Shown here: one piece after another, positions 25,435-32,153 of the stretch
How the letters are laid out: each line of letters starts with the position of its first letter
Numbering within the stretch: the stretch's first letter is position 1
Source: Chrysophaeum taylorii
Taxonomy: Eukaryota; Sar; Pelagophyceae; Pelagomonadales; Pelagomonadaceae
Reading direction: 5' to 3'
DNA: 32,153 nt
Assembly: GCA_029834535.1 (NCBI GenBank)
Contig: JAQMWT010000592.1
Coordinates: 1-32,153, forward strand
Notes under the pieces: generated by a model
What the model was told of the DNA's origin: nothing
Seen by the model: the letters and a program-made list of their open reading frames with translations, nothing else
Databases searched by the model: none
Translations under genes and position numbers: made by a program

Positions 25435-26681
25435 CAGGCCACTCAACACCACGTCAGTTTTTCTTTACGTCAACTTGCAGGCTTACAACGGTCTTGGTTT
25501 GTGAGGCTCATGATTGTGGGCGACGGGAGGACTGGAAGCTCCAATCGTGGCCCGCGGCGTCTGGCTAGAGGACTGGAAACGCCAGTCGTTCGTGGCCCCG
25601 ACGAATGGGTCCTCGACGAGCACGTGCATGGCGACGGGTGTGGACACTGACGGCCAGAATGGCGAAGCTGCTGCGGTGATGACGACCATCTGTGTCAGGC
25701 TGCATCGCGACGGCGCCGATCGGTGATCCAAGTCCGCGTCACGAAACGAGCCAGCGAGACGGTTGGCAACTCGGTGAAGTTTCACGGCGACGCCACGCGA
25801 TTTTGTAAGCAGCTGGTTAGATGACCTTCGAAGACATTCGCACGAGGCGCACGACGACGGCCGCACCGATGTGTTCGAAACCCACGGCAATGTGGTGGCT
25901 TGTGTTGGGTTCTATATTTGATGACTCCGGTCGGGTGACGCGCCATGCAAGTGGCACGAATGTGGGCGCGCGCTCAACATCTCGCACGTCAACATCCCTC
26001 GCTGACGTTCTGGGGCGCACAAACTTCTGTAAAGCCGCCTACGAAGACAACCGGCGGTTTGCAGATTGAGACAACGGGCCGATCAGACCAACACCGTGTG
26101 TTCCGCGACGAGCCCAAAGTGTGCCCCCGACCAACCATAAAGCCCAGCGCATTTGTTTCGTTGAAACCACCGTGACGGTGCGGCTGGTTGCCTATGGTTT
26201 ACAATTTCATGCCACGTCACAGGCAGCCTGAACAATTCAACGCCCGCACCGACACTGACACGCAGCCACTGCCGCCCTGCTCCCTACTTCGCCAGCAAGA
26301 AAGGGCACCCCATAGAGCGCCTCACCATCAAGGGATTTGTCGTGCCAGTCTCGAGGCCAACGCCTGCATCCGTACGCCCGGCCCCTTGCGGCGTTCTCTT
26401 GCGATGATCGTGCGTCTCGCGGGCGATTGCGCGTCGGCACCTGCACACCGCGCCCTCGAGCATTCGCTTCGCTGTTACTCCTTCGGATACTGTGACGACG
26501 TCTAAAATGTTTGTGTGAACACCGCGCCTTTTCTGTCGCTTAGGAGGGGTACATGCGACGAGCACGATGCGCTCCGACAAGAGTCCGATGATGCTCGGGC
26601 GAACTGCACAGTCCGCGTTTGTGTCCACCTTGGTGCTTTCTGGCATGACGTCAACGCACCGTAGTCATTCTAACCTTTGAG
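25435..26681. other. 1.25 kb without repeat or recognisable gene
   Basis: The stretch shares nothing obvious with the rest of the window and is bounded by the 5' ends of U5 (minus) and U6 (plus). Open frames reach about 135 codons on either strand without known motifs. A frame near 26270-26405 (YFASKKGHPIERLTIKGFVV) has a protein-like texture but no further support. It may be the original host sequence between the two opposing U units. Confidence 0.4.
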
Positions 26682-26740
26682 TCCTTACTACTAATCGACA
26701 GATGTTTGTCTGTCTGTTTGTCTGTTTGTTTGTTTGTCTG
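26682..26740 (+). mobile_element. Start of repeat unit U6 with occupied microsatellite
   Basis: TCCTTACTACTAATCGACAG and a (TTTG/TCTG)n run, ending where the long non-LTR copy begins. The rest of U6 would lie beyond the right edge of the window. Confidence 0.6.
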
Positions 26741-26848
26741 TAAATGTCGACTGCTAAGAGGGGGGTGTGTGTGGGGAGCATGAAGGATGTGGGTGGGTTT
26801 GTGGGGTATGAGGGATGTGCCTGACGGGCGGAGATAAGTACGCGGGAC

Positions 26849-28548
26849 CTAGTCGGGGTCATCGCCGAGGCGTGGGGCAGGCGAAGAGAGGACGGGCCCC
26901 GCCCGTAGGTCGTACGCATGCTGCCGCCGGACGTATGTGCGACGAAGGGTGACGTCCTGCTGGGATCGGGCGGCCTGGGTGGGGTTCCCCGAGGCGGCGA
27001 CATGGGTGAGGGCGGTGAGGGCACAGCGAGCCCGGCCTAATGCGTTGGCGATCCCCCACTCACGGTAGATGCGGCGAGTTTGGGCCGCCTTTGCCTCTGT
27101 GAAGTTGGCGCAGCCGCTTGTCACCCAGGTTCGCGCAGCGATGCGCTCTGCGCATGTTTGGGCGAGAGCGTGGCACGCCGCGCTGGCCTCACCGAAGGCA
27201 CCAAAGACGAGGCCGGCGACGGTGCCGTAGCTACGTAGCCGCTGTTCGACAGGGCCCAAGAAGCCAGGCGGTGGTGCTGTACCCGGCTGGGGGATGATGG
27301 CGTCGATGCCGCGGGCGTGAGCGAGGTATTCGGAGTGGACTTGCGCTGCGCGCCGATCGACAGGCGACGGGTGGGAGGGATGGAGGGCGTGGGCGGTGTA
27401 CAACGAACCCCAAGCGAGGGTTTTGATGTCGTAGAGTTGCTCCTTGTTGTCGAGCGTGGTGAGGATGTCTGGGACGACTTGGCGTCGGGCGAGATTGCCT
27501 CGGTACCGGCCGTAGAGGCGCGTGCGAATGGTAGGGGCGACGACGTCAGCAAAGATGCCGAAAACCTCGGACAGGGCTGGGATGCCGGCCTCTTTGACGC
27601 TGCAGTGGACGCAGTCGAGCTGGCCGTCATGCCAGGTGGTCCGCGCTCCTCCGCGGTTGACAAGGTTGGCCTGCGTGAGAAGCACCTTGCCGTGAGCGTC
27701 GAGAACGACGTCAGTGCCCAGAATGCGAGTGCCCACGAGGCCCAAACAAGCTGGAGAGGGGTAGCCAAAGTACTGGGCACACATCTCAGCCCAGCAGCGG
27801 TTGGGGATTTGAAGGGCAGAGCTGGGCCACGAGCTGATGAACGTGGTCGAGAAGCGATCCCATGAGGACGCCGCTACTCGAAGTGCTTCGGTGATGGGAA
27901 GGGTGGCCGCAAGGCGCTGGAGTGCAGTGGCCCGAGCTGTCTCGCGCTGGGAGGTTAGAGCACGCTGGAGTTGGGGTATGAGCACGGGTGTCGAGATGGT
28001 GGGGTCGACGAGGACGCCCATGGAGACGAATTCGTGGGAGAGAGGACCGTCGACGAGATGAACGTTGGCGGGGTCGCCGGAACCAGCGCCGCCGTGGGAA
28101 GCCAGCGTGGTACGGAGATCAGCCCGAAGTCCGTCCCACGCAGTCTCGAGTGCCGCCCCAGGCGGCAACCGGATGCGAGGAGGTGGTGCCAACGGTGCAA
28201 CTCGTTACCTGTGCGAAAAGAAGTGGCACCCAGGACCGAGGCGAGGCGGGGGAGGTAGCCAGGGACCTCCACGGCACCCGTAGGATCGCGAAGGTCGACG
28301 AGGTGTGGGAGGGCCTGGGCCGCCGTGCCAACAAAGGCGGCGGGGCTGAGGTCGGCGCAGGAGCGAATGCCGCCACCCCCACTTCGAGCAGGAAGACGGA
28401 GGCGTTGGAGGACGATGCCGGTGGAGTCAAAAACCTGACGCGGATCTGCGCCAAGTGCTGTGGCGACGAAGCTGAGGACGGCAACGTCGAAGCGGCGGAG
28501 CGCGCTCAAGGCATTGGTGGGGTAGCAGTGTTGCGCGATGTAGTCCAT
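26849..28548 (-). pseudogene. Non-LTR C-terminal part: thumb region and restriction-like endonuclease
   Basis: Frame 28548-27955 holds MDYIAQHCYPTNALSALRRF and LRLPARSGGGGIRSCADLSP, the post-RT segment common to this class. After a phase change near 28190 the 447-codon frame holds a possible finger (HDGQLDCVHC; CVHC at 27602-27613), VVPD (27467-27472) and LYDIKTL (DIK at 27421-27429). PD followed about 15 residues later by D-x-K is the catalytic pattern of PD-(D/E)XK nucleases. The frame ends LGDDPD and a TAG near 26849. Confidence 0.8.
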
Positions 28549-30199
28549 GCGCGGGGATGCAGTAGCGGCCCAACGCGTACATGCAGTGGAGGGAGACGTT
28601 CTGGAGCTTGGTGCGAATACGGCTCATGTAGCTCACCTGAGCGTCAACCTCGCGTTGCAAGGTAGCTTCGACATAGGCATCTCCGGCGTGGCCGGGGAGC
28701 CGATGGGCACACCGTAGATTACGAGGCCGTCGGCGACAACGGGGATACCAGCAAGAGTACGCGTGCCGTCAGGCGCAACTTGGACGTGGTCGTGAACATC
28801 GGGGTGGTCGAGAAGACCCATGCCAAGTGCCGGACAGAACGCCACGCACTTGTCGAGGCGGAGCTCCTCGCCGCTAGCTTGGATGTCGCGGGCGTACTGC
28901 AGGAGGGCGTCGACAACCTCACGAGGGGAACCAGAGATGACGCCGTCGTCCATGCCAAATCGGGCGTAGCCGGCACATGAACGTAAGCGGGTGTCAAGGG
29001 CCTGTGCGGCGTCATGCGTTGCCAGACAGTACGCCGGTGGATAGGTGGGGTCGCCTTGCTGGCCGCCTTCTTGAGAGTAGGGGCGCGATCGAGGCCGGTG
29101 GGGCCGTGGAGGGCCACCCAGGATGCCGGCCGTAATTGCTTGAACATAAAGTGGCCAAAGGCACGCAGCTTAGCGTTGGCGTGGTTTGCGAGTTTGTCCA
29201 CGACGGTCCGGCGCTTGAGCTCGTTGAAGGCGTTGCGTTTGTCCAGCTTGATGATGACCTGGTCGGGGTACTGCTCCGCGTGGGTGCGGACGCCAAAGAC
29301 GAGGCGCGAGGGGCCGCCCTTGACCCCGACGGCAACGTTGATCGGGTACAGTGCCTCAGAGAGCTCGGAGTGGAGGCTACGCACAAGGCACCGTCCAGTG
29401 GCACGGCGGCGGACGGTGCCAATGCCGATAGGTCGAACGTCAGGTGCTTGGTTAGCGTCAGCGGCGCGTCGTTTTACCAACGGAATGAGGGTTACCGTGG
29501 TGGTGATGAAGTAATACCAGTCAGGAAGAGCTCCACGAACGAACAAGGTCTCAAGGTTGTCGATTTTGTCCATCGCCGAGCGTGCCTTGACGTTGCTCGG
29601 GAAGGGCTGGGCGAAAACGGAGAGGAATTCATTGCGGCACTGGTCGGGGCCCACACCAGCCTTCGGCCGGAGCGTGCGGTAAGTTTCACGCAGGGCGACC
29701 GAGAGTGTGGCGAGCCCTTGCGGGTGGTTGGGGAAAGTGTGAAGGTCCTCCTTGCGAGCAGGATGTTTGGACACGAGTTGGCGCATGACGTCTGGGTGGC
29801 ATGGGTCGGCGATGCCCAGGCTGGTGAGAATACGGCACGCCCGAGAGAGGTCGCCAGATTCAGCGAGTCGCAATGCACGAAGTGCGTCCGCGTCATCGTC
29901 GGGGCCGCCCGTGAGCGTACATGGGAGCGCACGCGAGTCACGTCGTGGAGGTAGCCGTCAATGAGGAGGTCGTAACGCCCTGCGGCGAAGGCTGTAAAGC
30001 GGTCAGTGAGCACGTCGGGCCGACGGGCGCCGCCTCGTGGTGCTCGCCGAAGAAGTAGGCTGTGAAGGCTCATGTACCAAAGGAGGGCACGGTCACGAGC
30101 GTTATCGGAAGTGGCGTCTTCAAACCATGAACACACCTCGGCCATTGCGCTCGCCCATGCCTCGCGGAATTGGCGGGCATGGTGCGAATGCAAGAGCAC
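28549..30199 (-). pseudogene. Non-LTR reverse transcriptase, several frameshifts
   Basis: In order on the minus strand: LHSLLLRRAPRGG and RFTAFAAGRYDLLI (30199 frame); AGVGPDQCRNEFLSVF, VRPIGIGTVRRRATGRCLVR and IIKLDKRNAFNELKRR (29873 frame; catalytic Asp at 29241-29243); QQGDP at 29047-29061 in another phase; RFGMDDGVISG, the second catalytic pair at 28945-28953, in the same phase as QQGDP. The palm motifs are all present, so the enzyme was functional before frame loss. The active site reads MDDG where most non-LTR enzymes have Y/FADD. Confidence 0.85.
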
Positions 30200-32153
30200 G
30201 GCGATATAATGAGGTCTTTGATGGAGACCTCGTCGATCGCAGTGCGCAAATCGCTCAGGTCACGTGGACGGCGTGTCGGGAGGGAGGGGGCTGGCCCGGA
30301 TGACGTAGGGTGGGCGGGGGCAACAGACGGTGGCGCCGAATGTGACCGAGGCCCAATGGGAGAAATGCCAGGAGACGCGCTCGTGGAGGCTGCAGCCGTG
30401 ACAGGGGTGTTGCGGTGGCTGGTGGCAGGGGCAGGGGCGCGGCGGTTGCCGGCGGCAGCGGCGGGGGTGGAGGGGGTGCTAGTAGTGGGGGTGGTCCGGG
30501 TGCCAGCGGCAGGGGTGTGGCGGCTGGCTGTTGCATTCGCAGTGCGGTTGCCAGACGCAGTGGTGCGGCGGTTGCCGGCGGGAGGGGTGGTAGGGGTGTT
30601 GCGGGTGCCAGTGGATCGCGTGCGGGAGCCAATGTGGGAGAGGCGGGCGGCACGGGCAGCTTGAGCAGCGTGGGCGGCAGCGCGATGGGCGAGGTAAGCG
30701 TCGGCGCTGGCAGCAGCGGCGGCGGCCCGTCCCGTGTCGAGTTGGAGTGCCGCAGCAGCGGCAGCAGCAGCGTGCATAGCGGCGAGATGGCGTTCCGCAG
30801 CAGCAGCGGCTCGAGCGGCAAGGGCGGCGTCGCGCATACGCGCTCGAATGCGATATCGGGCAGTAGTGGCGGCAAGGGCTGCAGCAAGTGGGAAAATGCG
30901 GTGGGTGCGGCAGCGCGGACCTGGGGGAGAGAGTGCACAGACACCCAGCGTTGATGAGGGCGGACCATGCGTATGAGGTAGGACTGCGGCAGTTGGGCAC
31001 GGCGGAAGGCGCGCGCGGTTGGTGGGCGCCACGTCAGGGTCGCCTTGGTCGCCGGCGAGGTTGCTTAGCGCCCACTGACCAACGCAGGCGTGGTGCAGGA
31101 CCACGCGACAGCAGCGGACTTGGCAACGGGTAAAGCAAGGGCTGGAGCATATAGGACAAGCGCGGTGAGGGAGGTAGCTGACATAGCGGCCGGCCGTGTG
31201 GCGCAGGAAGCGGCGGATTATTGCCAGGGATCGACGAGCACGTAATCGCTTCCAGGCTCGAAATTGGTGCTGAAGAAGGGCCGCTGCGTAGTGGAGTGGC
31301 GGGCCAGGAGTCTGGCGCAAGGCCGCGACGCGGTTTTGCCGGGCAGCACGTGCTTGAGCGTGTTGAGCGCGGGTGCGTATAACGCGGGCGACATCCGGAT
31401 GTGCAGAGTTGGTGCATGCGCGTGAAGGCGAGGCAGATAGCGGCGGCTGGGGGTAGGTGACGGGCCCGAGGATGGCGAGGAATTTGGCGTGGGTGTGGCA
31501 GACGCCGGGGAGAAGTTATTGTCGCAGTGGGTGTGACGGACTGTTGGGCGTAGCAGGTGAGCGACGGGCACGGAGGTGCTGCCGAGCGCGAACAAACGGA
31601 AGAGAGCGCTGAAGACGGAGCGCGGCGGTGTGACGTGGCTGACAGGAGCGCGGCGCAGGGTCGCAAAACGAAGTTCTGTCGAGCAGCACGTGCAAGAGTA
31701 TGATGAGCGCGACTTCGGACAGCACGAGCGGTGGACGAAAGTAGAGTGGGGGCAGGGGTCGGGGCAGAGCCGGTTGTGGTGGCGGAGGGTTGGCGAATCT
31801 GGGTCGCGGAGCGGGCGGCGAGTGAGCCGGTGTGGCCGCAGCAGACGATGGAGGGCTGTCGGAGCGAGAGCTCCCTGGGTTGAGTCCGTGCGCGAAAGCG
31901 GCGCTGGAGACGAGTCGCAGCGGTGGCGAGACTCCCAGGATCGTGGCGCCGAGCTGCGACGAGCTCAGAGCAGGACGGGCTGCACGCGCTGGGCGTGTAG
32001 ATGTTGGGTGCGTACAGCGCGGGCGACCGCTGGCAAAGTGGGATGGGTGCAGGCTCGAGCACGATCGGTAGGCCAAGGCGTTGAGGAGGACGCGGTAGGG
32101 GTCGTGGCGACGAGCCAGGAGCCTCGACAGAGGGCGAAGGCGTTTGGCGTTGG
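30070..32153 (-). pseudogene. Non-LTR N-terminal region: repeated modules, RING/PHD-like finger, linkers
   Basis: The frame ending at 30070 is open well upstream of 31320, back past 31420. It contains ARVIRTRAQHAQARAARQN, then LQHQFRAWKRLRARRSLAII (IQ-motif-like), then CPICSSPCFTRCQVRCC...HHACVGQW (31072-31158), a RING- or PHD-type zinc finger. An Ala-rich helical stretch of about 90 residues and a Pro/Thr/Asn-rich linker follow. Two further versions of the first two elements occur upstream in shifted phases (about 31731-31560 and 32030-31880). The start of the protein lies outside the window or is unrecognisable. Confidence 0.65.

Larger units (their letters stand above)
26741..32153 (-). 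mobile_element. Long non-LTR retrotransposon with restriction-like endonuclease
   Basis: The 3' end (CGACATTTA) adjoins the U6 microsatellite; the 5' end is beyond the window. On the minus strand: repeated N-terminal modules, a RING/PHD-like finger, Ala-rich and Pro/Thr-rich linkers, RT, then a PD-(D/E)XK-type endonuclease, and a 3' UTR of about 110 bp. RT followed by a C-terminal restriction-like endonuclease is the plan of the older, usually target-specific non-LTR clades (R2, R4, CRE, NeSL, Utopia and relatives). No apurinic-type endonuclease was seen. At least six phase changes interrupt the ORF. Confidence 0.85.

Noticed and set aside
27317..30664. Plus-strand frames opposite the non-LTR element
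   Set aside because: Gly/Arg/Ala/Val-rich shadows of the minus-strand ORFs, with no motif of their own.

Overview
The window reads as eukaryotic nuclear DNA that is almost entirely transposon-derived. The transposon classes present (Copia-type LTR, Helitron, a non-LTR element with a restriction-like endonuclease, SINE-like and MITE-like copies), the minisatellites and the absence of operons or Shine-Dalgarno signals all argue against a prokaryote. No rRNA, tRNA or recognisable housekeeping gene was seen. The host cannot be named. Protein style (algal/oomycete-like non-LTR RT and Helitron helicase) suggests a protist or alga, but that is an impression only.

Left part (1-5.7 kb): a partial reading frame, a SINE-like copy, two long overlapping orphan reading frames (818-1948 and 1935-4652, +) with no recognised domain, then a 2 x ~450 bp tandem duplication. 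From 5.9 to 10.1 kb lie three plus-strand copies (U1-U3) of an unnamed repeat unit. It starts TCYTWACTACTAATCGACAG, carries a (TTTG/TCTG)n microsatellite, a decayed PIF1-type helicase fragment and a run of short repeats, and ends near CCTGCACTTG. Two minus-strand copies (U4, U5) occupy 21.5-25.4 kb, and the start of a sixth is at 26.68 kb. The microsatellite inside these units is the landing site of a non-LTR retrotransposon. A long, broken copy fills 26741-32153 (minus), and many 5'-truncated copies sit at the same junction in other units. U2 still has an unoccupied site.

Middle part: a gene fragment split by a SINE-like insertion with an 8-bp target duplication (10139-10911); a decayed autonomous-type Helitron gene (10948-14490, minus) that keeps its helicase but has lost the HUH nuclease; then a 53-bp tandem array. 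One array unit was hit by two retroelements a few bases apart: a Copia element (15213-20145, 96-bp LTRs, GGGAG duplication) and a 467-bp TRIM-like miniature LTR element (20155-20621, 67-bp LTRs, GTCAG duplication). A solo LTR of the TRIM, flanked by GTAAG, is at 25361-25427.

The insertions are nested: the microsatellite units came first, the non-LTR element entered their microsatellites and then its own tails, and the MITE, SINE-like and TRIM copies entered those. All transposon genes carry frameshifts. Whether this is real decay or partly indel error in the assembly cannot be decided from the sequence alone.
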